The notes under the pieces were generated by a model, which had not been told where the DNA came from, made no database searches, and saw nothing but the letters and a program-made list of their open reading frames with translations. A stretch of DNA of 64,000 bases, from NCBI RefSeq assembly GCF_008298035.1, contig NZ_CP042910.1, forward strand, positions 3,735,001 to 3,799,000, read 5' to 3'. The position numbers and the translations under genes were made by a program. The stretch is from Gimesia maris (lineage in GTDB: Bacteria > Planctomycetota > Planctomycetia > Planctomycetales > Planctomycetaceae). Within the stretch, counting starts at the first letter, position 1, and each line of letters opens with the position of its first letter. This document shows positions 28,737-37,846 of this stretch, one piece after another.

Positions 28737-29297
28737 ATGCCGGGATCGAAGACCAGTTCGAGTGAGCAACCTCCTACAGAAAAGGAATTGTATTGTCCGC
28801 GGAATTTTTATCTGGGAATCTTGATTGGTCCGATACTGACTTTAGTCGGGCTAGATTTATTCATTTTTCATTTTCTGTCTGACATACAGGATTATTACAA
28901 ATTTAAGGACACTGTTCCCACACCCGTGATCAAAGTATTGAAGGTCGAACTCTCTGTTGGCGAAGATAATACGGAAGAGGTTTGTGTGAATTATGAATAC
29001 AAAACAAACGGGAAAATCTACACTGGCGATCGCGCATCCATATATCGTGGGAGAGACAATTTTGGTTCTTTTCACCGCGACTTGTATCAGAGGATCAAGT
29101 TGTTTCAGGAAAATAAGAGTGACGAATTAGTCTGTTATGTAAATCCGCAGAACCCTGCTGAGTCAGTTATTGATAATTCGTCTCGCCCCAGTCGCTTTCT
29201 TGCGGAACTGGTGTTTTCTTTAATCGCCCTTGGTTGGGGACTGAATATGTGCATTGGAACGCTGTTAAACAAAAAACGCTACTTTGAGTCGGATTAA
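28737..29297 (+). CDS. DUF3592-like membrane protein
   Basis: A 186-residue protein with a membrane segment at each end (YLGILIGPILTLVGLDLFIF; ELVFSLIALGWGLNMCIGTL) and a soluble domain between. VNYEYKTNGKIYTGDRASIY then ELVCYVNPQNPAESV is the typical DUF3592 core with its 'V.YNP.NP..A.L' motif. The family function is unknown. It is transcribed in the same direction as its neighbours but with looser spacing. Confidence 0.75.
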   Translation: MPGSKTSSSEQPPTEKELYCPRNFYLGILIGPILTLVGLDLFIFHFLSDIQDYYKFKDTVPTPVIKVLKVELSVGEDNTEEVCVNYEYKTNGKIYTGDRASIYRGRDNFGSFHRDLYQRIKLFQENKSDELVCYVNPQNPAESVIDNSSRPSRFLAELVFSLIALGWGLNMCIGTLLNKKRYFESD

Positions 29298-29357
29298 TAG
29301 AGTTATCAGTCAGGTGAAGTAATTCTCTAATCGAAAGTGTGAAGTTCAAATCCATTT

Positions 29358-30227
29358 ATGAATCCGATAGTTTATCACTGTGCCTCGGGGCAGGCGTTTT
29401 TTACGGGGGTGACGCTGGTACTGCTGGCGACGCTGTTGTCGTTGCGTGAGAGTTCACTCGCGCGGCGGGGGATGGTGTTTTCGCTGGTGATTGGTGGGCT
29501 GGCGATGGCGGTCTCTTCGACTCCCCTGCCCTGGTGGTTTTATGGAGTCGCAATGCTGGTGACGCTGTTCTGGCTGGCTACCTTGTTTACGCAGCGCTGG
29601 CGGAAAGCAGCGGCGGAGGCGATGGTGGGGGTCTGGCTGCTGGGGCTGCTGCTGGAAGTGCCGTATCATCTGACACCGGGAGTGGAACCGGTTTCTTCGC
29701 GACGTCTGACGGTGATCGGGGACTCGGTGACGGCGGGACTGGGAGATACTCAGATTGAAACGTGGCCGCGCATTCTGACACGGGAACATGACATCGCCGT
29801 ACAGGATCTGTCGCATGTCGGGGATACGGTGTCCACGGCAAGGCAGCGGGTGGCGGAGACTCAGGTCAACTCGCCGCTGGTATTGCTGGAAATTGGTGGG
29901 AATGATGTATTGGGAAGTACCACGTCGGAGGAGTTTGCGACCCACATGGATTTGTTGTTGACCCAACTGGCATCGCCGGGCCGCCATCTGGTGATGCTGG
30001 AACTGCCGCTGCCGCCGTTTTATCATGCGTTTGGGCGGATCCAACGCAGACTGGCGAAAAAACATGGAGTGAAGCTGGTGCCGAAACGGGTGTTGCTGTC
30101 CATCCTCGCGGGCGGAGATGCGACGCTGGATTCGATTCATCTTTCCCAGGCAGGCCAGCAGCAGATGGCGGACGTGGTGTGGGGGATTGTTGGGTCGGGT
30201 TATTCGTCTGATTTAAACGAACAATAA
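29358..30227 (+). CDS. SGNH/GDSL-type esterase with membrane-anchoring N-terminus
   Basis: A 289-residue protein. The first about 105 residues contain three to four hydrophobic stretches (ATLLSLRESS, MVFSLVIGGLAMAVSSTPLP, FYGVAMLVTLFWLATLF), which anchor the enzyme. The catalytic domain starts with LTVIGDSVTAG (block I, Ser123), then LLEIGGNDVLG (block III, Asn182) and the block V DSIHLSQAGQQ with the Asp/His pair. SGNH esterases remove acyl groups from lipids or glycans. The fused N-terminal membrane part is less usual. The dispersed palindrome follows 34 bp after the stop. Confidence 0.88.
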   Translation: MNPIVYHCASGQAFFTGVTLVLLATLLSLRESSLARRGMVFSLVIGGLAMAVSSTPLPWWFYGVAMLVTLFWLATLFTQRWRKAAAEAMVGVWLLGLLLEVPYHLTPGVEPVSSRRLTVIGDSVTAGLGDTQIETWPRILTREHDIAVQDLSHVGDTVSTARQRVAETQVNSPLVLLEIGGNDVLGSTTSEEFATHMDLLLTQLASPGRHLVMLELPLPPFYHAFGRIQRRLAKKHGVKLVPKRVLLSILAGGDATLDSIHLSQAGQQQMADVVWGIVGSGYSSDLNEQ

Positions 30228-30261
30228 TTCAAAATATGTCGTCTAATATGTATTGAAAGAC

Positions 30262-30373
30262 AACCGGGGCTAACGCCCTTCGGCTAATCAGGTATGCCTC
30301 GTTCGGAGTCGTAGACATAGTAAAAGTTACGATGATGACTGCAAATATCAGCCGTACGGCGTTAGCCGCGGTT
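30262..30373. repeat. Dispersed palindrome, copy B
   Basis: Arms of 24 bp (30262-30285 and 30350-30373) match the element at 15175/16742, with a few mismatches, and are separated by about 64 bases rather than 17. The shared core is GGGGCTAACGCC. It lies between convergent genes. Confidence 0.75.
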
Positions 30374-30414
30374 CATGTCGAACCTGATTAAGATTTCGTA
30401 GAATTACCGGTCGG

Positions 30415-31545
30415 TTACTTCTCAAACGTAATCACCTGCCTCACGGCGGTGCCGGTGGCGAGGGCGTCGAAGGCTTCATTAATTTCATCCAGTTGAATGG
30501 TGCTGGAACGCAGTTTGTCGACGGGGAGCAGGCCGGCCTGGTACATGGCGATGAAGCGGGGTAAATCGCGGCGGGGGACGGCGGAGCCCATGTAGGAGCC
30601 TTTGATCGTGCGTTCTTCCGCGACCAGGCTGACAGCGGGGACGAAGAACATTTTGTTGGGGTGTGGCAGGCCGATGGTGATGGTGGTGCCGCCTCGTCTG
30701 GTGGCAGCGTAAGCCTGCTGGAGGACCAACTCGTTGCCGACGCTTTCGAAGGTATAATCGACGCCGTTCTGGATGTCTTTGATCAGCTGGATCGGATCTT
30801 CTTCACTGGCGTTGATCGTATGTGTCGCGCCGACCTGGGTGGCGCGTTCGAGTTTAGCGGGGAGCAAGTCGATGGCGAAGATGGTTTCGGCTCCTGCGGC
30901 CCGGGCGCCCATGATAGTGCTTAAGCCGACGCCACCCAGGCCGAAGACGGCGACGCTGGAACCGGGTTCGATCTTTGCGGTGTTGACGACCGCGCCGACG
31001 CCCGTCATCACGGCGCAGCCAAACAGGGCGGCGGTGCTGAGGGGGAGCTGGGAATCGATCTTGATCAGCGATTCCTGGGCGACGACCGTGTGTTCGGCAA
31101 AGGCGGCGACGCCGAGATGGTGGTTGATTTCCTGACCGGAGTTGCTGCTGAAGGGACGACGGCCGGAGAGTAAGGTGCCGGCGGTGTTGGCGCGGGCACC
31201 CGGTTCACACAACGCGGGGCGCCCTGTGGCGCAGGGAATGCAGTGACCACACAGGGGGACGAATGAGAAGACGACGTGATCGTCGGGCTGGAGATCGTGA
31301 ACGCCGGGACCGACTTCGCGGACGATGCCGCTGGCTTCGTGTCCCATGACCATCGGCATCACACGCGGACGCGAACCGTCGATGGTGGAAAGGTCGGAGT
31401 GACAGAGGCCTGCACCTGCCATCTCGACGAGGACTTCCCCCGGACCGGGATCGGCGAGGGAGAGCTGTTCGATAACCAGTGGTTTTGACTCTGCGTAGGG
31501 AGTCGGTTTTTCTATTTCATACAGGACAGCGGCGCGGGTCAACAT
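30415..31545 (-). CDS. Zinc-dependent alcohol dehydrogenase
   Basis: A 376-residue medium-chain dehydrogenase. Catalytic zinc ligands are Cys48 (GLCHSD), His69-Glu70 (GHEASG) and a later Cys in GCAVMTGVG. The structural zinc site is complete: Cys99, Cys102, Cys105 and Cys113 in LCGHCIPCATGRPALCE. The NAD-binding motif is VFGLGGVGLS. It is closest to the class III/benzyl-alcohol type (ADH_N plus ADH_zinc_N). It oxidises an alcohol with NAD in the cytoplasm; substrate unknown. A 5' fragment of this same gene occurs again at 32602-32712, so the start region was duplicated. Confidence 0.92.
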   Translation of the reverse strand: MLTRAAVLYEIEKPTPYAESKPLVIEQLSLADPGPGEVLVEMAGAGLCHSDLSTIDGSRPRVMPMVMGHEASGIVREVGPGVHDLQPDDHVVFSFVPLCGHCIPCATGRPALCEPGARANTAGTLLSGRRPFSSNSGQEINHHLGVAAFAEHTVVAQESLIKIDSQLPLSTAALFGCAVMTGVGAVVNTAKIEPGSSVAVFGLGGVGLSTIMGARAAGAETIFAIDLLPAKLERATQVGATHTINASEEDPIQLIKDIQNGVDYTFESVGNELVLQQAYAATRRGGTTITIGLPHPNKMFFVPAVSLVAEERTIKGSYMGSAVPRRDLPRFIAMYQAGLLPVDKLRSSTIQLDEINEAFDALATGTAVRQVITFEK

Positions 31546-31577
31546 GGGGAGCGTTCCCTGGTGAAAGAGGATGGGGA

Positions 31578-32543
31578 TTATTTCACATCATAGATGAGTT
31601 CCCCGCCTTGGGGATTTCGTTTTCTGGTATCTGTCACGTGCGTACCGGTCGTTAGTTCCAGTTGAAAGTCGGCAGGGGTGACTGTCGCGCACGAATCAAA
31701 AGAATCGACATTGATGCGGCAACCGTAAGTGAAGATATCCTGATTCGATTTATGTTGATACGATTTTGTGGTCCAGTATTTCGGTTCTGGCCCTTCGTTT
31801 GGGAGATTGACATAATGGAAATCATGCTGGCTGTGATATTGGCCGGATTGCTCACCCGTATATTTCATAACGACACATTCCCGATCTGTCGGTGCGACCC
31901 ATAAGCGTTTTAGACCGCCATATACCTCGGATTTTTCCAGGACCGTGCAAGCGATGCCCTGCACCTTCTCGAGTTGAGGGCAGACTTTGTATTGATCAAG
32001 TGTGAATCCATAAACCGGATCGCCTGCCAGCAGTGACCAGCGAAGCGGATTCAGATCAAAAAGAGGAAGCATGGGATGTACCGATGATTTATAGATGGTC
32101 AGGTTGCGGATGCCTTCGTATTTATAGGCAAGGGCAGCGGTTTTTCCGTCGGTTGTCCCGGTCATGTCAAGGTCTTGCATTTGCTCTAACTGGGGAGTCG
32201 GGACACGTCCCCAGTGACGACAGCGGATGCGGGGACTATCCAGGATTAGTGAATAGTGTGTTTTAAAATTAACGGTCTGATTCAGATAATGCAGCGTTTC
32301 CTCTTCCGTCAGCGGTACTTCTTCATCGTCACCACCTGCAGCAGATCTCATATAAGGAAGTGTGTTGCGCGTGACATCCAAAGAAAGTTCGATCCGCATC
32401 GCCTGTAGGCGCTCGCGCCGTGCTTTCCAGGTCTGGTTGATGACTTCCTTCGTCAGTGGTTGTTGGTCGGCTGCCTGTGTGGTGGGTAGCAGACTGCCAC
32501 AAAGCAGAAAAGCGATTGAATAAAAACGAAGACGAGGGAGCAT
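31578..32543 (-). CDS. Secreted protein of unknown function, paralogue A
   Basis: The start at 32543 has AAAGGAT upstream and gives 321 residues with a signal peptide (FYSIAFLLCGSLLPTTQAAD). Its mature N-terminus, VINQTWKARRERLQAMRIEL, is nearly the same as in paralogue B at 32730, and several blocks recur along both (LRWSLLAGDPVYG, LWVAPTDRE). It resembles planctomycete proteins of the outer-membrane lipoprotein-sorting fold, but no family was firmly recognised. It lies directly upstream of the dehydrogenase with a 32-bp gap and is probably co-transcribed with it. Confidence 0.78.
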   Translation of the reverse strand: MLPRLRFYSIAFLLCGSLLPTTQAADQQPLTKEVINQTWKARRERLQAMRIELSLDVTRNTLPYMRSAAGGDDEEVPLTEEETLHYLNQTVNFKTHYSLILDSPRIRCRHWGRVPTPQLEQMQDLDMTGTTDGKTAALAYKYEGIRNLTIYKSSVHPMLPLFDLNPLRWSLLAGDPVYGFTLDQYKVCPQLEKVQGIACTVLEKSEVYGGLKRLWVAPTDRECVVMKYTGEQSGQYHSQHDFHYVNLPNEGPEPKYWTTKSYQHKSNQDIFTYGCRINVDSFDSCATVTPADFQLELTTGTHVTDTRKRNPQGGELIYDVK

Positions 32544-32601
32544 CGTGAATCCTTTCGTTGCCGACTTTGAAACCGTTCGTAAGATCAAGCCGCCGAATAG
32601 T

Positions 32602-32712
32602 AAGAGAGAGTTGTTCGATGACCAGCGGTCTTGACTCTGCATAGGGAGTCGGTTTTTCCATTTCATACAGGACAGCGGCGCGGGTCAACATGGGGAGCGT
32701 TCCCTGGTGTAA
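32602..32712 (-). pseudogene. Duplicated 5' fragment of the alcohol dehydrogenase gene
   Basis: From the ATG at 32691 this encodes MLTRAAVLYEMEKPTPYAES then RPLVIEQLSL, matching the first 30 residues of the intact dehydrogenase with two changes, and the leader GGGAGCGTTCCCTGGTG is also kept. After that the sequence diverges into the upstream region of paralogue A. It is a relic left by a tandem duplication. Confidence 0.85.
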
Positions 32713-32729
32713 AAGGAGTTACTGGCTGC

Positions 32730-33698
32730 TTATTCCACAATATAACTGATTACTTTCCCTTGGGAATCCCGTTTTCGATAATCCCAGACCCGGGCACCCT
32801 GGGGAAAATTCAACTGAAACTCATCATCTGTAATATTGGCATCGGCATGGAATGTATTGAACGTATATTTGTATGCATCTCGCAGTATATCTTCATTTCC
32901 GTATAAACATTTGATTTCACAACTCTGGGGGATTTGACCCCATGTTTTGTCATTTTTGTATTGAACATGACAGGAGTTCAATATTTTACCTGCATAGTGA
33001 TACTCGTATTTCAGTACCGCATAATCATGTGACCTGGGAGCCACCCAGAGATAGGCTGTTCCCTCTGAATCTGTTTTTTTCAGAACGGTACAATCGAGAT
33101 TCTGAATCGATTCTGTATTAGCTTGAACAGTGAAGCCTTCCAGGGTTTCTCCCAAGTCAGGATCTCCCGGCAGGAGTGTCCAGCGAAGTGGAAGTTGTGC
33201 CAGGGAATTGAAGAGAGTACTCGCTTTGGACGCCTTTAAAATATGAATCGAGGGAGTCTCTTGAGATTGATTGAGTCTCGTAAAAGACCGTCCGTCACTG
33301 AAGCAGGTACATTCGACAGATACTGTCTCTTTCAAGCGAGCAGTAGGAAAGCGTCCCCGGTAATGGTAACGCATTTTGGGAGAATCGAGCAGCATTGAGT
33401 ACCTGGCGTGATTGATTACCTGTTCTTTTTTAAGGTGCTCGGATTCTTCTTTAGTCAGTGGAATATAGTCACTGGTCTCAATGAGAGGAGTTTCTTCTTC
33501 AGGATACAGGAGAAGTTTACTGGTCGTTATTTCCACTGAAAGTTCGATCCGCATTTCCTGCAGTCGCTCGCGTCGTGCTTTCCAGGTCTGATTGATGACG
33601 TCGATCGTCAGGGGCTGCTGATCGGCTGCCTGTGTGGTGGGTAGCACGCTGCCCAGAAAGAGAAATGCGACTAAATAAATTCGATGACGAGGGAGCAT
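32730..33698 (-). CDS. Secreted protein of unknown function, paralogue B
   Basis: A 322-residue protein with a signal peptide (IYLVAFLFLGSVLPTTQAAD), homologous over its full length to paralogue A. The start context (CATCGTGAATCCTTTCG on the plus strand) is shared by both genes. The first 30 mature residues are almost identical while the rest has diverged substantially, for example KMRYHYRGRFPTARLKETVS against a different series in A. It keeps the LRWTLLPGDPDLG and LWVAPRSHD blocks. It is the product of a tandem duplication that included the dehydrogenase start; function unknown. Confidence 0.78.
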   Translation of the reverse strand: MLPRHRIYLVAFLFLGSVLPTTQAADQQPLTIDVINQTWKARRERLQEMRIELSVEITTSKLLLYPEEETPLIETSDYIPLTKEESEHLKKEQVINHARYSMLLDSPKMRYHYRGRFPTARLKETVSVECTCFSDGRSFTRLNQSQETPSIHILKASKASTLFNSLAQLPLRWTLLPGDPDLGETLEGFTVQANTESIQNLDCTVLKKTDSEGTAYLWVAPRSHDYAVLKYEYHYAGKILNSCHVQYKNDKTWGQIPQSCEIKCLYGNEDILRDAYKYTFNTFHADANITDDEFQLNFPQGARVWDYRKRDSQGKVISYIVE

Positions 33699-34337
33699 CG
33701 TGAATCCTTTCGTTGTCGACTTTGAAATGGTTCGTATGATCGTGCTGCCGAATCGTAAGAGAAATCTGTTCCGTTGAACAGATCGAAATGAGCGAGTTCA
33801 CGTTGATCGATCGTGAACAATAACGGTCGGTTTTGAGCAGGTGGATAAAAGTAGTGGTTGATATGAGTTGATACGGGTTTGATATACCGGCGAGACTGAT
33901 TCGATGAGTGACGATAGCGTGTCGATGGTGCGTCGATAACTGTGTCGATATAGTAGTGAAGAGAGTGAACTAACGCGGTTCGTGACATTGAATATAATCT
34001 ACTATGACAGCACGGAAAACCTTTCACATAGAGGGTAACAGGGAATGGGAGTGGTTGATGCGGTTTGAGACTCGATTGTGGTAACTGCTGAATTCTCATG
34101 ACGATAGACCTGATAGAAAATTAAGCCACGCGCGCGACGCGCTTATCGCATAAGTTATCAAGGTGCGGTAGGCTGTCAAGCTGAAGAGACGCCAGTAAGT
34201 TCAGGTGAAATGCAGTGAATTTCGTTGAGAAACTGGGAGAGAGGAACGGATTTGATGCTCGTTTTCAGGAAAATCTGCTGTTATACTGCTGCCACTCAAT
34301 CAATGCGCACCGACTCTGAATGAAAGCTGAATGACTT
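33699..34337. other. Intergenic region
   Basis: About 640 bp between divergent genes. Near 33715-33790 a weak third trace of the duplicated leader can be read on the minus strand (EQISLTIRQ, NERIHDAPSS). A GC-rich patch (ACGCGCGCGACGCGC near 34127) and a series of TCGAT words at 33895-33960 are visible. Open frames here look random. Promoters for both flanking genes should lie inside. Confidence 0.5.
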
Positions 34338-36068
34338 ATGGCCAGTGTGGAACCGACCAGTTCGTATGTTCGTTATCGTGTGATCTTTGTCTGCATGCTG
34401 ATGGCGGTGCTGTTGTACCTGGACCGGTTCTGCATCTCCTTCGCCGAGGTCTTTATCAAAGATGAGCTGGGATTGAGTGACGAGCAGATTGGTATTCTGC
34501 TCGGTTCGTTTTTTGTGTCTTATGCATTATGCCAGGTCCCTTCCGGGTGGTTCAGTGACCGCTTCGGTGCGCGGAAAATGTTGACGATCTACATTCTGAT
34601 GTGGTCCCTGTTTACGGCGATGACGGGGCTGGCGACCGGTTTCATCATGCTGCTGATTTTTCGACTGGGCTTTGGTCTGAGTCAGGCTGGTGCTTATCCC
34701 ACGAGTGCCAACATTGTCAGTAAGTGGATGCCTTTAACAGAGCGCGGCTTTGCCAGCAGTATGGTTACTGTCGGCGGACGGATTGGTGGTGCCTTGGCGC
34801 CGGTGTTGACTGCGTTTCTGATTATCCTGTTCGTGCCGATGTCGGAATCCTCGGATCTGAAGTCCGGCGATATTATGAATCCGCACGCTCTGGCGACGAC
34901 GTTTCTGGAACGAGTGGATGAGAAACAGGAATTTGAAACAAAGATCTATGAGGGACTTACGTCGGGAGACAGGGAGTATCTGAAAGCAGCGGCTGCTGAT
35001 CCCAAGATTGAATCTGGTACGGCGGTGGAAGGTGATTTTGTCGCGAATCTGAATTCGATTTTGCAGAAACAGACGCTGTATGATCCGGCCGATTTTGAAG
35101 GGTTGACGCTCAATCAGCAGGCGGAACAGCTGTTAAATGTGAGTCCTGGAGAGCTGAACGTTGAGCAACGCTCCCGGTTGAATCGATTGTTGTTTGAAGC
35201 ACGCTATTCAGCCGACGTACGCAAGGTGCAGGGAAAAGGCTGGCGTAAGATGATGATGACCTACGGCCTGGTGGGAATTTTGATTGCCGGGATTTTCTGG
35301 TGGGTGATTCGCGATTATCCGCGTGCGCATCCCGCCTGTTCTGAACAGGAACTCGCACTGATTGAACATGGTCGGCTGGAGTCGGATAAAGATCATTCGA
35401 AGCAGATCGGCGGCATTCCCTTTAAGGCGATCATGAAAAACCAGAGCTTGTGGTTACTGTCGTTGTCGCAATTCTGCACGAATGTGGGTTGGCTGTTTCT
35501 GGTGACGTGGCTGCCACGATTTCTGGATGAGGAGTACCAGGTTCCGTTGGAAGAACGCGGGAAAATGGTAACGATTGCGCTGGCGGTGGGCTGGCTGGGA
35601 ACTTTGTCAGGGGGGAAAGTGACAGACTGGTTGATGAGACGGATCAGTCTGCGGTGGAGTCGTGTGCTGCCGATTGCACTTTCGCGGTTTACTGCGATGG
35701 CGGCTTACCTGGTCTGTCTGCTGGAGATTTCTCCCTGGACTTCCGTGATCATGTTTTCGATTGTGGCGTTTTCCACCGATTTCGGTTCACCTGCGATGTG
35801 GGCGTTCAACCAGGATATCGCCGGCAAGCACGTGGGGTCGGTGCTGGGCTGGGGAAACATGTGGGGCAACCTGGGGGCAGCTGTCGCGCCTTCGTTGATG
35901 ATTGCAGTAATTACCGTGAATACCGCGAGTGGCGAGGAACATCACTGGAACATGGCGTTTGTCACGTGTGCGATTGCGTTTTTCATCGCGGGGGTGGCGT
36001 CGCTGTTTGTGGATTCTTCACGGAAGTTGGTTGTGGATGATGAGGATGGGATGTTGGAGACAGCGTAG
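34338..36068 (+). CDS. MFS transporter of the anion:cation symporter type with a large extra loop
   Basis: A 576-residue major facilitator with 12 predicted spans. The TM2-3 motif GWFSDRFGARKM and the TM4 signature GLSQAGAYPTSANIVSKW are typical of the ACS group (glucarate, galactonate and other organic anion transporters). Between the fifth span (GGALAPVLTAFLIILFV) and the sixth (MMMTYGLVGILIAGIFWW) lies an extra hydrophilic segment of about 125 residues (roughly 170-305), where relatives have a few residues. By topology this loop would face the periplasm. The substrate is probably a sugar acid or similar anion. It is a monocistronic gene. Confidence 0.9.
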   Translation: MASVEPTSSYVRYRVIFVCMLMAVLLYLDRFCISFAEVFIKDELGLSDEQIGILLGSFFVSYALCQVPSGWFSDRFGARKMLTIYILMWSLFTAMTGLATGFIMLLIFRLGFGLSQAGAYPTSANIVSKWMPLTERGFASSMVTVGGRIGGALAPVLTAFLIILFVPMSESSDLKSGDIMNPHALATTFLERVDEKQEFETKIYEGLTSGDREYLKAAAADPKIESGTAVEGDFVANLNSILQKQTLYDPADFEGLTLNQQAEQLLNVSPGELNVEQRSRLNRLLFEARYSADVRKVQGKGWRKMMMTYGLVGILIAGIFWWVIRDYPRAHPACSEQELALIEHGRLESDKDHSKQIGGIPFKAIMKNQSLWLLSLSQFCTNVGWLFLVTWLPRFLDEEYQVPLEERGKMVTIALAVGWLGTLSGGKVTDWLMRRISLRWSRVLPIALSRFTAMAAYLVCLLEISPWTSVIMFSIVAFSTDFGSPAMWAFNQDIAGKHVGSVLGWGNMWGNLGAAVAPSLMIAVITVNTASGEEHHWNMAFVTCAIAFFIAGVASLFVDSSRKLVVDDEDGMLETA

Positions 36069-36224
36069 TGTCTTTTCAGACTTGGAATGGCACGTTGGTT
36101 CAAGTGGTACGCACACTCGTTGGTGTGCTCACCTGATATTGACTACCTGTCAATACAGGATTTATGGACCTATAGTTTGTGAATGAGATTGAAGATGGGA
36201 AGGTTACACTTCATTGCGGGCTTA

Positions 36225-36300
36225 CACTGTCAGTTTCCTGTTGCCTGCGGCAATCCCGAATTGCATTCGGGGTCACCCGTTTTTTTGTAGCGAGATTTAG
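36225..36300. repeat. Degenerate fragment of the hairpin repeat
   Basis: CCCGAATTGCATTCGGGG and the following TCACCCG with a T run correspond to the CCCGAATTTTATTCGGG module of the repeats at 20545-22622. Only this module is recognisable. It lies behind both convergent genes and could serve as a terminator. Confidence 0.5.
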
Positions 36301-36316
36301 TGCAACCGTTGATTGA

Positions 36317-37507
36317 TTATTTTGCCAGTTCGTCGAGTTCGGCCAGTTTGAGTTGGATACTGAGGATGTAAGGGGCTTTGTCTTTTTCCCAGTGGCCGTA
36401 AGTGGTGATGATGAAGGTGCCATCGGGGAGGACTTCGACGCCGGGATAGGCGCAGTCGGCCCCTTTGGTGTTGTCTTTGAGCCGCACGTGGTACTGACCT
36501 TCTTTGCCGTTGACGAGGTCATCGTAAGTGCCGACCCAGGCGACCCAGTCTCCTTCGGTGGGAGCTTTGTGGCCTTTGGGGGTGTTACTGCGAAAGGAGA
36601 TGAGCAGCCGACCGCTGACAGGATCGTATTTGCCAGTATGACGATCGCCGTTCAAAGAGCCGGGCAGATCGCGGGGTTCGGTCCAGGTTTTGCCTTCATC
36701 GTTGGAGAAAATGATTTGCGAATTGTGACGACGACTGTTTTCGCGAAGGAGGACAGCCAACTGTTTGCCATCGGGCGAGCGAATGATGCCGGGCTCGCAG
36801 ATATGGTATTCGGACGATTTGTGAATGGCTTCCGGGGCGGACCATGTTAAGCCTCCATCAGTGGAGAGTGTTTTGTATAAAGTGAATACAACCGGTGATT
36901 GTTGTTTGGAATCTTTGGAGATGAAGCGACCGTCATCGTGGAACAGCGCCATATAATGACCGGGGCCAGTCTTGAGCGGTTCGACACCACCCATGACGAC
37001 GATGCCACCCCAGTCGCCGATCGGTTTGAGTTCGCTCCAGGTTTTGCCGTCATCTTCGGAGACCGCCATGCGAGCAGGATACAGACCGGAGAACATGATA
37101 ATTCGTTTTTTACCAGAGGCATCGACGACGCGATGCAACGTAGGGACTTCACGCGAGGTCGCCCAGGAAGCGGGAGTGGGCAGACGATCGCTCCAGGTTT
37201 TTCCGGCATCGGTGGAGCGTTTATAAACGATGCCCCCCTTCCCGTGACCTTTGGGATAAACGCAGAGGATGGTTTTATTATCTTCAAGTAAAACGGTGGT
37301 GGGATGTCCGAGGTACTGATTTTCTTCGCGATCGACGACGATCTGGCGATGCGACTGGGCATCGAGATCGATATAGGGAATTGTGAAACCGGGCGCTTTG
37401 GGAGCCTGTTTTGGAGGATCGGCTGCATTCAGGACGTTGAGTTGACAGCTGACAGCCAGAGAGAAGAGCAGTACCAGTTTTGCTGAGAGGGACACACGAG
37501 GAATCAT
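36317..37507 (-). CDS. Secreted BNR/Asp-box sialidase-like protein
   Basis: A 396-residue protein with a signal peptide (LVLLFSLAVSCQLNVLNAAD). Four Asp boxes of the S-x-D-x-G-x-T-W type are visible: STDAGKTW, SEDDGKTW, STDGGLTW and SNDEGKTW, marking a six-bladed propeller. The arginine in GHPTTVLLEDNKTI and the C-terminal block GADCAYPGVEVLPDGTFI resemble exo-sialidase active-site strands. It would act outside the cytoplasm on glycans; true sialidase activity is not certain. It is divergent from the second cytochrome operon. Confidence 0.85.
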   Translation of the reverse strand: MIPRVSLSAKLVLLFSLAVSCQLNVLNAADPPKQAPKAPGFTIPYIDLDAQSHRQIVVDREENQYLGHPTTVLLEDNKTILCVYPKGHGKGGIVYKRSTDAGKTWSDRLPTPASWATSREVPTLHRVVDASGKKRIIMFSGLYPARMAVSEDDGKTWSELKPIGDWGGIVVMGGVEPLKTGPGHYMALFHDDGRFISKDSKQQSPVVFTLYKTLSTDGGLTWSAPEAIHKSSEYHICEPGIIRSPDGKQLAVLLRENSRRHNSQIIFSNDEGKTWTEPRDLPGSLNGDRHTGKYDPVSGRLLISFRSNTPKGHKAPTEGDWVAWVGTYDDLVNGKEGQYHVRLKDNTKGADCAYPGVEVLPDGTFIITTYGHWEKDKAPYILSIQLKLAELDELAK

Positions 37508-37846
37508 GGCAAGTCCTTACGTCAGAGGTGTTTGAAATCAGAGTAAATCGACCTGAATCACAATGCCCGTCATGTTGATTGATGAATCGAACCACATGTC
37601 ATTTTAAGACTAACGTTGCATAGAAGCGGGTTCAATACAGGTTATCAGAGTAAATCCCGTGAAACAGTGGAATTCTGTGAATCTTGCCGCATTGCTGAGC
37701 CTTTTTTAAATATTATATTGTTATTCGCAGGAATTCCCGATACGATATAAAAATGACTTGATGTATCTGATTGTGAATTAACGAGATACAGTTGAATCAT
37801 CCCCAGCCTGCGCGGCTTTTTCCCACCTGACTCTAACATCGTAGAC
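37508..37846. other. Divergent intergenic region
   Basis: About 340 bp between the sialidase start and the cytochrome gene. It holds a TTAAATATTA half-site (37706-37715) shared with the inverted repeat upstream of the other cytochrome operon. No gene or RNA was seen; promoters for both directions are expected. Confidence 0.5.

Noticed and set aside
29454..30140. 228-codon minus-strand frame
   Set aside because: Antisense to the SGNH esterase; Arg/Gln/His-rich shadow composition.
33671..34099. 142-codon minus-strand frame upstream of paralogue B
   Set aside because: It overlaps the paralogue B start region and decayed leader sequence and has no start signal or domain.
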